This document shows, one piece after another, positions 1-8,036 of a stretch of DNA of 64,000 nucleotides. Origin of the DNA: Vreelandella glaciei (GTDB lineage Bacteria; Pseudomonadota; Gammaproteobacteria; Pseudomonadales; Halomonadaceae); the NCBI RefSeq assembly GCF_013415125.1, contig NZ_JACCDE010000012.1, positions 1 to 64,000 of the forward strand. The letters run 5' to 3'. The position numbers and the translations under genes are program-made. The stretch's first letter is position 1. Each line of letters starts with the position of its first letter. Under the pieces are notes generated by a model. The model was not told the origin of the DNA, made no database searches, and saw only the letters and a list, made by a program, of their open reading frames with translations.

Positions 1-108
1 GCACGGTGGGTTTTGGCAATAACGGGCTTGCGAAAGCCAACTTGCACGGGGCGAATGATCAAAAAGTGCTCGCTGGCGGTGATAGGGAAAGTGTCGGCGC
101 CGGCTTCA

Positions 109-225
109 CGGATTCAGGTAGAACATAACGAACTTAGCGGGCGTGCGAAAGACATGGGGGCTGCCGCCGTTATGTTGACCATTTTCATGACGGTGGGTGT
201 ATGGCTATGCGTACTACTCAACTAA
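109..225 (+). pseudogene. dgkA: dgkA 3' fragment (diacylglycerol kinase C-terminus)
   Basis: The last ~38 codons of an open frame ending at 225 read like the C-terminus of integral-membrane diacylglycerol kinase: an HNELSGRAKDMGAAAV-type motif followed by a final hydrophobic helix. The residues upstream in the same frame do not resemble DgkA; the expected NSAIEAVVDRI segment is absent, and bases 1-108 are instead open on the opposite strand. I read this as a truncated remnant. Its stop overlaps the start of the PAP2 gene, as in an operon. DgkA recycles the diacylglycerol released by phosphoethanolamine transferases, which fits the next two genes. An intact gene altered by sequence error cannot be excluded. 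Confidence 0.55.
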
Positions 226-893
226 ATGTTCTCAAACCTTTGGCATCCGCTTGGTTTTTATTTCTACTCGCCATGTCAGTTTTCAGCATTTTAAACATTG
301 ATTTTACGTTAGCCGACTTTTTATATCGCCTTCAGGGTAATACCTGGGCATGGAAAGAGGCCTTTATTACTCAGGATATCCTTCACAAAGGCGGTAAATG
401 GCTAAGCCTGGCGATGGGTTTAGCCATACTCCTCCTATTGATACTAAGCACCATGGTGACTCGTCTCAAAGAGTATCGCACTCCGCTTTTATATCTTTTT
501 TCCGCAACACTACTTTCGGCGTTACTGGTTGCGACGATTAAACACCTGGTGAGCATGGAATGCCCTTGGGATTTAATTCGCTATGGGGGAGATCGAGGCT
601 TTATTGGCCTGCTCGACATACGCCCGCCCTCAGTGCCAGCGTCCGCCTGCTTTCCCGCCGGGCATGCCAGCGCAGGATATACGTGGATAGCCCTGTACTT
701 CTTTTTTACCGCCATACGGCCCCACTGGCGATGGGCAGGGCTTGCACTGGGTGTAGGGCTTGGCCTTACGTTTGGGATCACTCAACAGTTCCGCGGGGCG
801 CACTTTCTCTCCCACGACCTCTGGACCGTCATGATTTGTTGGACCGTAAGCTTTGTCCTTTCAAGATTCTTATTACCCCCCAGCGTTCATTAA
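201..893 (+). CDS. PAP2-family membrane phosphatase
   Basis: A 230-residue integral membrane protein with about five hydrophobic segments. The lipid-phosphatase motifs are visible in order: KHLVSMECPWD (around residue 114), CFPAGHASAGY (around 151) and FRGAHFLSHD (around 196), carrying the usual histidines and aspartate. Family members remove phosphate from lipid phosphates such as undecaprenyl pyrophosphate, phosphatidic acid or lipid A. An in-frame ATG two codons later (207) is an alternative start. It is followed after 24 bp by the phosphoethanolamine transferase gene on the same strand. PAP2 genes commonly accompany eptA and mcr genes, so a role in outer-membrane lipid remodelling is likely. 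The exact substrate is not determined. Confidence 0.85.
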   Translation: MAMRTTQLNVLKPLASAWFLFLLAMSVFSILNIDFTLADFLYRLQGNTWAWKEAFITQDILHKGGKWLSLAMGLAILLLLILSTMVTRLKEYRTPLLYLFSATLLSALLVATIKHLVSMECPWDLIRYGGDRGFIGLLDIRPPSVPASACFPAGHASAGYTWIALYFFFTAIRPHWRWAGLALGVGLGLTFGITQQFRGAHFLSHDLWTVMICWTVSFVLSRFLLPPSVH

Positions 894-917
894 TCTTTTC
901 ATATAGAGAGCCTTTCG

Positions 918-2585
918 ATGCGTCCATTGCTATCATTGCCTTCAAAAATTGTAGGCACCGCTTGGCATTATCGCCCCACATTAAGTACGGAGCAGCTTGT
1001 CTTATGGGGCGTTGTCATATTCAGTGTTTTTTACAATGTCCCTTTTTGGCAACAAGCCTTAGCTGGCTATGACCCTCTTGCCGTCCAGGCGTGGCTAACC
1101 TTTGCCAATATGTTTTTGGTGATGACCTGCCTTAACTATTTGGTCTTCGTGAGCCTTGCTTTTCGAACGCTGGTAAAACCTTTATTAACCTTGCTGTTTC
1201 TGATTGCCGCCTTTGTCAGTTACTTTACCAGTTACTACGGCACCTATTTTGACACCTCCATGCTAGACAATGTGCTTCAAACGGACACTAACGAAGCACA
1301 GGAACTTCTCACAGCTGGTTTACTGATTCATTTGGCAATCTTTTTTGGCTTGCCTACCGTCATGATTTGGCGCGTTAACATCACACCTTCAACCTGGAAG
1401 AAGGCAATGTTGCGTCGCTCGGCTTATTGCCTTGCCAGCGCTGTTATATTGCTGTTAGCGCTATTTTTATCTTATCAAGAAGTATCGTCACTCATGCGCA
1501 ACAATAAAGAGCTTCGCTACTTGGTGACCCCAGGTAATTATATTGTTTCGATGGCGCAGGCGCTTTCCAGCCAACACGCTTCCGCGAATACGGTGCGTTC
1601 CCCAGTGGGTGAGGACGCCAGTATCAGCTCACAAGCGGGTGACAAACCCACACTTCTCGTCATCGTGGTGGGCGAAACGGTACGGGCGGCGAATTGGGGG
1701 TTAAATGGTTATGAACGCCAAACCACACCTAAACTTGCCCTGCAGCCTGACGTTATCAATTTTTCAGATGTTTTCTCATGCGGTACAAGCACAGCAGTCT
1801 CATTACCCTGCATGTTTTCATTACCAGGGCGTGCCGATTACGCTAAATCGTATGCTCAGCAACATGAATCCTTGCTGGACGTATTAGCCCACGCCGGGTT
1901 AGAGGTCACCTGGCTTGATAACCAGTCAGGCTGTAAAGGTGTCTGCGACGGAGTGACAACAAAAGCGCTCTCGCCAGAGGAGTATGCGTCTTTATGTCAA
2001 GATGGACGTTGCTTTGATGAAGCACTGGTTCAAGCATTAACCACGCAAATTAGCGGTACCTCAGCAGATCAGGTGGTCGTGCTGCATCAGCTAGGCAACC
2101 ATGGACCCAGCTATTACCAACGCTACCCTCCTGCTTATGAGCGTTTTGTGCCCACCTGCAACAGCGCTGATTTAGCCACGTGCTCAAGAGAGGCCATTAC
2201 CAATAGCTACGACAACGCCATTCTATATACCGACACCGTATTGGATCAGGTGATTGAGACGTTAAAGCATCAGGATGAATACGCAACGGCGATGATCTAT
2301 CTCTCGGATCATGGTGAATCACTTGGCGAAAAAGGGCTTTATCTGCACGGCATTCCCTACGCTATTGCCCCCGACGAACAGACGCATGTGCCTATGGTGT
2401 GGTGGCTGTCCAACTCATTTTCACAGCAGCAAGGGCTTGATACGGACTGCTTACGCCAAGTCTCTGATCAAGCCGCCTCGCACGATAACTTATTTCACAG
2501 CGTGTTGGGTTTGCTTGACGTAGCAACGGACGTTTACCAGCAGGCAAAAGATATTAGCCAAACGTGCCGGAGCCTCGCCAATTAA
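918..2585 (+). CDS. eptA: EptA/MCR-like phosphoethanolamine transferase
   Basis: A 555-residue inner-membrane enzyme with an N-terminal block of hydrophobic helices (about residues 25-185) and a periplasmic sulfatase-like domain. Visible active-site elements are GETVRAANWGLNGY with E253, SCGTSTAVSLPCMF with nucleophile T290, GNHGP with H395, and SDHGESLGE with D464/H465, then H478. Cysteine pairs typical of the periplasmic domain are present. The family transfers phosphoethanolamine from phosphatidylethanolamine to lipid A, lowering negative charge and often raising polymyxin tolerance. The gene follows PAP2 in an apparent operon. Whether it modifies lipid A or another glycan is inferred from family membership. 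Confidence 0.9.
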   Translation: MRPLLSLPSKIVGTAWHYRPTLSTEQLVLWGVVIFSVFYNVPFWQQALAGYDPLAVQAWLTFANMFLVMTCLNYLVFVSLAFRTLVKPLLTLLFLIAAFVSYFTSYYGTYFDTSMLDNVLQTDTNEAQELLTAGLLIHLAIFFGLPTVMIWRVNITPSTWKKAMLRRSAYCLASAVILLLALFLSYQEVSSLMRNNKELRYLVTPGNYIVSMAQALSSQHASANTVRSPVGEDASISSQAGDKPTLLVIVVGETVRAANWGLNGYERQTTPKLALQPDVINFSDVFSCGTSTAVSLPCMFSLPGRADYAKSYAQQHESLLDVLAHAGLEVTWLDNQSGCKGVCDGVTTKALSPEEYASLCQDGRCFDEALVQALTTQISGTSADQVVVLHQLGNHGPSYYQRYPPAYERFVPTCNSADLATCSREAITNSYDNAILYTDTVLDQVIETLKHQDEYATAMIYLSDHGESLGEKGLYLHGIPYAIAPDEQTHVPMVWWLSNSFSQQQGLDTDCLRQVSDQAASHDNLFHSVLGLLDVATDVYQQAKDISQTCRSLAN

Positions 2586-2654
2586 TGAATGCTTAAGTGA
2601 TCGTTAAGTATTCCATGGCAAGCTGCTTTTCACTCTGCTCAACTATTCTGGTGT

Positions 2655-3029
2655 ATGCACATGGTTTTATCGCATTTATTGGGCTCCAGCCAAGGTTTTT
2701 GGAGACGGCTTCTACCCAAAAAAATGGCAACCTCGGAGGACTTGGTAGGCGGTGTCAACGCCTCTATTCATTCTGCTAAATGGCTTTCCTTTAGAGCCAG
2801 CGTTGTTTTAGTTACTTTACTAGCGACTCTGCTGTGGTTAACGGGAATAGAAAACATCGAGATCACCATCGCCATATTAAGTGTAACGTCAAATGGTATA
2901 TCACAGTTACTCGGTCGCTATTTTTCTCTCAGTGAATTGAAAATGGTTGAAAATGATTTGTTCGATACGCTCGACGCATTAGGAGCTGCAGGAGTTGGAA
3001 CCTTAATAATTTTATATTTATTGGTTTAG
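2655..3029 (+). CDS. Small membrane protein of unknown function
   Basis: A possible 124-residue protein with two predicted hydrophobic segments: about residues 45-62 and the C-terminal 15 residues. I do not recognise the family. The start is uncertain; an ATG at codon 24 (MATSEDLVGG) would give ~101 residues. It lies between eptA and the transposon boundary region, same strand as eptA but 69 bp away. It may be cargo of an older element rather than core chromosome. Confidence 0.4.
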   Translation: MHMVLSHLLGSSQGFWRRLLPKKMATSEDLVGGVNASIHSAKWLSFRASVVLVTLLATLLWLTGIENIEITIAILSVTSNGISQLLGRYFSLSELKMVENDLFDTLDALGAAGVGTLIILYLLV

Positions 3030-3236
3030 CAAACTTAATATTTAATCCAGGGACAAAGCACCCTTGTTTATGCAGCTAGGTAAAACTAAAGAATGAAGAA
3101 AATAGCGGATGCATAAAATTCGAGCAGCGAGTCAACAGTTATTACTGTTATGGATTTTGCGCTACAAATTTATAGAGTTTCTGACACGGGGGTGGCTGAG
3201 CTTGTGTTTATAAATGACTCCACCCCATTTCGTAGA

Positions 3237-3322
3237 ATTACTACAAAGATAGGTTATGTCACGACAAACCGGAAAATATGGCATTTTGGCTGGAATTCAT
3301 ATCACAACAGACTAGAAAAGCC
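3237..3322. mobile_element. Degenerate tnsA-side transposon end of an older, related element
   Basis: The stretch beginning ATTACTACAAAG at 3237 matches the tnsA-proximal end of the intact element (beginning 52120) at 28 of 32 positions, including the TnsB-like core GGTTATGTCACGACAAA versus GGTTATGCCACGAGAAA. It lies just outside the distal end of the present transposon and is in the same orientation as the end that abuts ffs. Downstream similarity fades, and the sequence ends GAAAAGCCAAAAT against GAAACGACAAAAAT at the intact terminus. No tnsA or other transposase lies upstream of it. I infer a relic of an earlier insertion at the ffs site. Confidence 0.6.
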
Positions 3323-3327
3323 AAAAT
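3323..3327. repeat. Target-site duplication, distal copy (AAAAT)
   Basis: The five bases AAAAT directly precede the terminal TGT of the transposon and are repeated directly after the terminal ACA at 52207-52211. A 5-bp duplication is the hallmark of Tn7-family transposition. AT-rich sequence makes a chance 5-mer match possible, but it coincides with matching terminal repeats at both ends. Confidence 0.9.
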
Positions 3328-3434
3328 TGTCGTTTCCACTTCAATTTGACATAACCAAAACGAAAAAACAGTGACTTACACCAAAAACTCCACCACAAAA
3401 TGACATAAATTTTCCACTTTCAGATGACATAAAA
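3328..3434 (+). repeat. Distal transposon end with TnsB-type binding sites
   Basis: Starting from the terminal TGT, related ~18-bp sites are visible in the same orientation: CTTCAATTTGACATAACC (3339-3356), CCACAAAATGACATAAAT (3393-3410) and CTTTCAGATGACATAAAA (3417-3434). A weaker TGACTTACACC-like copy lies near 3372. The shared core TGACATAAM also occurs, on the opposite strand, at the tnsA-side end. Multiple asymmetric TnsB sites at each end are characteristic of Tn7-like elements. Binding is inferred from repetition and position. Confidence 0.8.
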
Positions 3435-3798
3435 TAAAACGACCGTATGCTCCAGTAGTGAAGTTACGTAATTAAAAGACACTAAAAAAATATCGTTTAA
3501 TTAGCACCGTCTGATAATGCCACATCTTAGCGTAGCTTTGGGAGGCGACTCAGTAGCCCACCCATGCTGAGAGAGGTAGCGGTATAAAATCAGCTCTCGG
3601 GCGACCGAGCTAGATCTGCAGTAGAGATGGCATATCCTGTACCGTTGGTAGGTATAAGTTTGAACTTTATGGGCCGTCCATAAGCTTGCAACTCACCATG
3701 ATCGAAAGTTCATTGCATCAAGGTGACATAAGGGTAATGTTTCAATAGTAGTGGCGCTACTCGATTAAGTGCCTTGAAACCCAAGAAGTGAACGCGGG
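3435..3798. other. Non-coding stretch inside the distal end
   Basis: No convincing gene, RNA or terminator is visible here. One further TnsB-like string, ATCAAGGTGACATAAGG, occurs near 3718-3734; it may be coincidental because it lies about 390 bp from the terminus. Confidence 0.5.
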
Positions 3799-4207
3799 TC
3801 AGTACTTGCCCAGAATCGGCAAGGACGTTCGCCCTTTCGGCCCGAGCATACGCATATCATCTTCGTGAACCCAGTCAGGATGCTTGATCGAAGTGGAACG
3901 CTGGGCCATGCGCAGTCCCATGCGGCGGCGAAATGGAACTTCGGTGCTGATCCGATGGAGCTCTTTTAGAGTGGCCTCGGGATGCTGCTCGTCGAGTTCC
4001 AGAAAAGTCGTCCCAATCCTCAGCGCGGTTGAGAACCCGAGCTTGTTCACTGTAAATCACGGAGCCTAGGAACAATTGGCTCACCTCCATGATCGTTGGA
4101 GTAAACGTCAGTTCTAGGCAAATACCTTCGCCACCCTCACCATAATAGGCCCACATCGCTTGATGATTGGGGTGCCTAGCTAGCGGGCAGATACCAATCC
4201 CTTTCAA
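3799..4207 (-). pseudogene. Frameshifted DUF2971-domain gene remnant
   Basis: Two overlapping minus-strand frames together resemble a DUF2971 protein. The first (4207 downward) carries the core NHQAMWAYYGEGGEGICLEL and VIYSE. The second continues with LKELHRISTEVPFRRRM and KHPDWVHEDDMRMLG, the region that usually reads like W..E.E.R. The switch of frame near 4010-4040 and the absence of a proper N-terminus show that the gene is broken. DUF2971 proteins are frequent, poorly characterised passengers of defence and mobile regions. Confidence 0.55.
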
Positions 4208-4298
4208 GAAAACTTGAAAGTATCTATTCTACACTGCAACAGAATCAATTCATTACATAGTTGAACTAGCACAACAGAACTCAAATACGTGAAGATAC

Positions 4299-5426
4299 TT
4301 AGTGGAATAAACGTAATACACTTTCACTTCGATCTGACAACAGTTCAGAACAGCGTATAAGTGCCTCATCTAGCTTCATAGGCCCATCTACCAAAGCTAA
4401 TACAGCGGTGACGCCTTCGTTATAAGCTGACTGCCACCCTTCGCCGAGGCTACCCGCCAAAACAACCACTGGCACACCCATTTCCCGTGCGCAACGAGCA
4501 ATACCAATAGGAGTTTTCCCTGCCATGCTCTGACCGTCTAGCCTTCCCTCGCCGGTAATGACCAAATCGGCACGCTCAAGTCGTTGTCGAAACCCCACCT
4601 GGGTCATCACTAGCTCAATACCTGGACGCAGCTCTGCTCCGAGAAAAGTGCGTGCCGCGAAGCCTATTCCTCCGGCTGCTCCTGAGCCGGGTAATTCACG
4701 GAAGTCTTCTCCCAGAGTCTCTGCCACCTTGTCAGCGAAATGCGCAAGTGCAGCATCCAGTATGACGATATCTTCTTCACTTGCACCTTTTTGAGGACCG
4801 AACACAACACTGGCGCCGCGATCACCGACCAGCGAATTATCTACATCCACGGCCGTTTCAACGATCACCTTAGACAGACGCGAATCAAAGTCATCTAGAT
4901 CGATTCGATCTAGATGACTAAGAGCTGCACCACCCGGCGGTAAAGGTCGGCCTTTATCATCAAGAAATCTTACACCCAAAGCCCGCAACATACCTGCACC
5001 TGCGTCGTTGGTCGCGCTGCCTCCCAACATGAGTATTATTCTCTCAGCACCCGCATCAAGAGCAGTAAGTATCAGCTCTCCCACACCGTAGGTGCAACTA
5101 TGCATTGCGGTACGTTCCATAGGCGTCAGATGCTGCAATCCACACGCTTCAGCTAATTCTATATATGCTGTACGGCTAACGAAGTGCCAACCCCACTCTG
5201 CCAGTCGAGGTCGTCCCAATGAGTCACTCACCGTCTCGCAACGTCGCTCCGCTTCTGTAGCCATAATTAAGGCATCTAAAGTACCTTCCCCACCATCGCC
5301 CATTGGGCATTCATCCCATTGCGCAGATGGTATTGCCTTACGAATACCGTTTGCGATCGCGCTCACTGCTTTTCTAGCCGATAGTGAATCCTTATAGCTA
5401 TCTGGCGCTACGATGATGTGCATCAC
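4299..5426 (-). CDS. garK: Glycerate 2-kinase (GarK/GlxK family)
   Basis: A 375-residue protein with the family's N-terminal VAPDSYKDSLSA motif, the glycine-rich PMGDGGEGTLDAL segment (~40-54), LMLGGSATNDAGAGMLRALG (~130-149) and VITGEGRLDGQS near residue 287. The family phosphorylates glycerate with ATP to 2-phosphoglycerate, feeding lower glycolysis. It is the last gene of the minus-strand operon that starts with dctP, and its start overlaps the regulator gene by 29 bp. In context it would consume glycerate released from the CoA ester made by the BKACE enzyme. Whether the product is 2- or 3-phosphoglycerate is assigned from the family. Confidence 0.9.
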   Translation of the reverse strand: MMHIIVAPDSYKDSLSARKAVSAIANGIRKAIPSAQWDECPMGDGGEGTLDALIMATEAERRCETVSDSLGRPRLAEWGWHFVSRTAYIELAEACGLQHLTPMERTAMHSCTYGVGELILTALDAGAERIILMLGGSATNDAGAGMLRALGVRFLDDKGRPLPPGGAALSHLDRIDLDDFDSRLSKVIVETAVDVDNSLVGDRGASVVFGPQKGASEEDIVILDAALAHFADKVAETLGEDFRELPGSGAAGGIGFAARTFLGAELRPGIELVMTQVGFRQRLERADLVITGEGRLDGQSMAGKTPIGIARCAREMGVPVVVLAGSLGEGWQSAYNEGVTAVLALVDGPMKLDEALIRCSELLSDRSESVLRLFH

Positions 5427-6462
5427 TCAGTTCCTTTAAGCTCTTCTTCGAATGGTGTATTGAGCGCCGGGTACTGCTGCGCAACATTGGTGTTACCGGG
5501 AGCATAATGTTTTCTGGTGCAGTATCAACTTGATTGATCTGCGCCATAAGCAGCTCAGTAGCCTTTGACGCCATGAATTCCACTGGTTGTTTCAGAGTAG
5601 TAAGAGAATGGCTTGGCCAAGCTGCCATTGGCACATCGTCAAAACCAATAATCGAAACGTCTTCGGGTACTGAAAGGCCGAATTCATGTCGCAATGTGTC
5701 AATAGCCGCAATTGCCATCAGGTCATTGGCACAAAAAAGTGCATCGGGTGAAGGTGAACTAGCAAAGAGGCGCCTCGTCGCATGACAGGCATCTGCATAA
5801 CGATAATTACCGATTTCTACTGCGTGACAAGTTAATCCATCCTTGGCAAGCCCTTCTAGAAAGCCAGCTTTACGTTGAAGGTCAGTAGAAGAGTTTGGTA
5901 GTCCTGCTATATAGGCAATGCGACGATGGCCCAGTGAAGCAAGGTAATGGCCTGCCCAATAGCCTCCACTATGATTGTCACTGCCGACTTGGCTAATGCC
6001 ATCAAAGTTGACGGTGCGATTGATAACAACGCAGGGTATGCCAAAATCCGCCACCTCCTTGGCTTGTGTGCTATCCAATGTAATAGCCAGCATCAAAACA
6101 CCTTCAACTTGGCTCCTGATAATATCGTCGATTACTGTGTCGAAACCGTTATCCGATGGAGCGAAAAAAAGCTGAAGATGGTACCCCTGTTGCTGAAAAT
6201 AGCGTGATGCCTTTTCTAACATAAAGCTGTAGAAAGGATTTTCGAGGCTATAAGTTACCACAGCAATAGTCCGGCTTGATCTGGTGATCAGCGAACGCGC
6301 AATGGAGTTGGGGCGATACCCAAGTTCCCGGGCTGCTGCCATGACCTTCTTACGCGTTTTCTCCGCCACCTTGGCGTCAGGCGAAAAGCTGCGACTGACC
6401 GCTGACTGCGACACTCCAGCTAACTTTGCCACATCGCGGGAGGTTACGGATTTTCTTTTCAT
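5398..6462 (-). CDS. LacI/GalR-family transcriptional regulator
   Basis: A 354-residue protein with an N-terminal LacI helix-turn-helix (VTSRDVAKLAGVSQSAVSRS, residues ~6-25) and hinge ELGYRPNSIARSL. A periplasmic-binding-protein-like ligand domain follows (VTYSLENPFYSFM, IPCVVINR, GFDDVPMAAWPSHSLTTLKQP). It is co-transcribed with the catabolic genes, between the gamma-carbonic-anhydrase-like gene and the glycerate kinase gene. Two near-identical palindromes ahead of dctP (12756 and 12847) with central CG are plausible operators. The inducer is probably the transported sugar acid or an intermediate; this is inference from position. Confidence 0.88.
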   Translation of the reverse strand: MKRKSVTSRDVAKLAGVSQSAVSRSFSPDAKVAEKTRKKVMAAARELGYRPNSIARSLITRSSRTIAVVTYSLENPFYSFMLEKASRYFQQQGYHLQLFFAPSDNGFDTVIDDIIRSQVEGVLMLAITLDSTQAKEVADFGIPCVVINRTVNFDGISQVGSDNHSGGYWAGHYLASLGHRRIAYIAGLPNSSTDLQRKAGFLEGLAKDGLTCHAVEIGNYRYADACHATRRLFASSPSPDALFCANDLMAIAAIDTLRHEFGLSVPEDVSIIGFDDVPMAAWPSHSLTTLKQPVEFMASKATELLMAQINQVDTAPENIMLPVTPMLRSSTRRSIHHSKKSLKELSDAHHRSAR

Positions 6463-6543
6463 AAATTATGCTCTCAAAGGGCCGTCCAGTCATAGACAGC
6501 CCTATTCACCAGAACCAAAGGCATTGAATTACCATCCTCACTT

Positions 6544-7062
6544 TCACAGCTTTTCAAGTGACCTATATTGGTCAATCTTTTTCACGTAACTTTTGCTGTT
6601 ATCTAGTGCGCCATGTACTTCTTCATCAGTTAGCTCCCTGACCACTTTAGCGGGCACACCTACAATTAACGAGCGTGGTGGAAACCGTTTACCAGAGGTA
6701 ACTAGAGCCCCTGCACCGATGATGCAATGCTCACCAATCTCCGCACCGTTAAGTAACGTTGCGTTCATGCCCACCATCACGCCATCGCCAATGTTACAAC
6801 CATGCAACATGGCTAAATGTCCAACAGTCACTTGGCGGCCAATATTGACTGGATAGCCAGGATCTGTGTGTACAACACAGCCATCCTGTAAATTGCTGCC
6901 CTCCCCGACGATGATAGGTTCATTATCCCCTCGTAGCACTGCGCCAGGCCAGACAGAGACTTCGTGGGCAAGATGAATCCGCCCGATCAGCGTAGCTTCT
7001 TCCATCACCATGGCGCCTGGCGCTATCTCGGGAACGTTACCTTCGAGTCGATATATTGGCAT
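6544..7062 (-). CDS. Gamma-carbonic-anhydrase/PaaY-like hexapeptide-repeat protein
   Basis: A 172-residue left-handed beta-helix protein with hexapeptide repeats and the family signature VSVWPGAVLRGDNEPI, GSNLQDGCVVHTDPGYPV and GHLAMLHGCNIGDGVMVGMNA, including the metal-ligand histidines. Relatives include CaiE and PaaY; PaaY is a metal-dependent thioesterase acting on CoA esters. Placed between the BKACE gene and the regulator and glycerate kinase genes, this protein is a reasonable candidate for hydrolysing glyceryl-CoA to glycerate. True carbonic anhydrase activity or a chaperone-like role cannot be excluded. Confidence 0.8.
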   Translation of the reverse strand: MPIYRLEGNVPEIAPGAMVMEEATLIGRIHLAHEVSVWPGAVLRGDNEPIIVGEGSNLQDGCVVHTDPGYPVNIGRQVTVGHLAMLHGCNIGDGVMVGMNATLLNGAEIGEHCIIGAGALVTSGKRFPPRSLIVGVPAKVVRELTDEEVHGALDNSKSYVKKIDQYRSLEKL

Positions 7063-7074
7063 TAAGTAATCTCC

Positions 7075-8007
7075 CTAGAAACCGACTTGGTCGCCACCTT
7101 TAAGTTGAAGTATCTCGCGTGCTTCGTCGGGCGTTGCTATTTCAAAGGAAAGGCCTTCGAGAATTTCGCGTACTTTGGCTACTTGTGCTGCGTTGCTTTC
7201 GGCTAACTTGCCCGGAGAAAGCCATAGCGAGTCTTCAAGACCGACGCGAACATGGCCTCCAATGGCTGCCGCCTGAGCAGCAATCCGCATCTGGTTGCCT
7301 CCGGCACCCAGCACTGACCACTCGTAGCCATCCCCGAATAAGCGGTTGGCGGTTCGGCGCATATGCATAACATCCTCGGGGTGAGGGCCAATACCACCCA
7401 GGATGCCGAACACACTCTGCACGAAGACTTTTCCACTAATAATGCCGCGATCCATCAAATTACGTAAATTGTAAAGATGGCCAATATCGTAGCATTCACA
7501 TTCAAAGCGAGTGCCGTTCTCTGCACCAAGAGTCATGGCCTTTTCGATATCAGCGAAAGTGTTCTTGAACACTAGATCGCGACTATTCTCAAGATGGGCA
7601 CGCTCCCAATCGTGCTTGAGATCCTCATATCGGTTGAGCATGGGAAAAAGCCCAAAGTTCATCGACCCCATGTTCATAGAGGCAAGCTCAGGCTTAAACT
7701 CCATGGCTGGCCGCATACGTTCCTCAACGGTCATGTGCGGGCTGCCACCAGTGGTAAGGTTGATGACTGCGTCAGTAGCTTTCTTGATACGCGGTAGAAA
7801 CCGCTCAAAGACAGCTGGATCTTGTGTGGGCTTACCGTTATCGGGATCGCGGGCATGAAGGTGAAGTATGGAAGCGCCTGCCTCAGCAGCAGCGATACCA
7901 GCCTCGGCAATCTCTTCAGGTGTTACCGGTAGGTATGGCGACATGGAGGGCGTATGGATGGCACCGGTTACGGCACAGGTGATTATGACTTTACGTTTAT
8001 TAGCCAT
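7075..8007 (-). CDS. Beta-keto acid cleavage enzyme (BKACE, DUF849)
   Basis: A 310-residue TIM-barrel protein of the BKACE family: KRKVIITCAVTGAIHTPSMS at the N-terminus, AGASILHLHARDP (around residues 43-55) with metal-binding His-x-His, NLTTGGSP, and the late segment GGHVRVGLEDSLW. BKACE enzymes condense a beta-keto acid with acetyl-CoA to give acetoacetate and a new CoA ester. With dehydrogenases upstream and glycerate kinase downstream, the likely substrate is a 3-keto-2-deoxy sugar acid giving glyceryl-CoA, as known for 2-deoxy-D-ribonate catabolism. A carnitine-type pathway is less likely because nothing here handles betaine products. Clear ribosome-binding site AGGAG before the ATG. 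Confidence 0.88.
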   Translation of the reverse strand: MANKRKVIITCAVTGAIHTPSMSPYLPVTPEEIAEAGIAAAEAGASILHLHARDPDNGKPTQDPAVFERFLPRIKKATDAVINLTTGGSPHMTVEERMRPAMEFKPELASMNMGSMNFGLFPMLNRYEDLKHDWERAHLENSRDLVFKNTFADIEKAMTLGAENGTRFECECYDIGHLYNLRNLMDRGIISGKVFVQSVFGILGGIGPHPEDVMHMRRTANRLFGDGYEWSVLGAGGNQMRIAAQAAAIGGHVRVGLEDSLWLSPGKLAESNAAQVAKVREILEGLSFEIATPDEAREILQLKGGDQVGF

Positions 8008-8036
8008 CAGAAGTTTCTCCTAGTTAAAATTAAAAG

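Noticed and set aside
1..108. Complete dgkA gene at the left edge
   Set aside because: The bases before ~109 do not encode DgkA in any frame, so only the 3' fragment is supported.
3150..3374. 74-codon open frame crossing the transposon boundary
   Set aside because: It spans the AAAAT duplication and terminal repeat, has no ribosome-binding site and resembles no protein; it is an accident of the junction.
3718..3734. Extra TnsB-like site ATCAAGGTGACATAAGG
   Set aside because: It is about 390 bp from the terminus, well outside the cluster of end sites, and could be coincidence.
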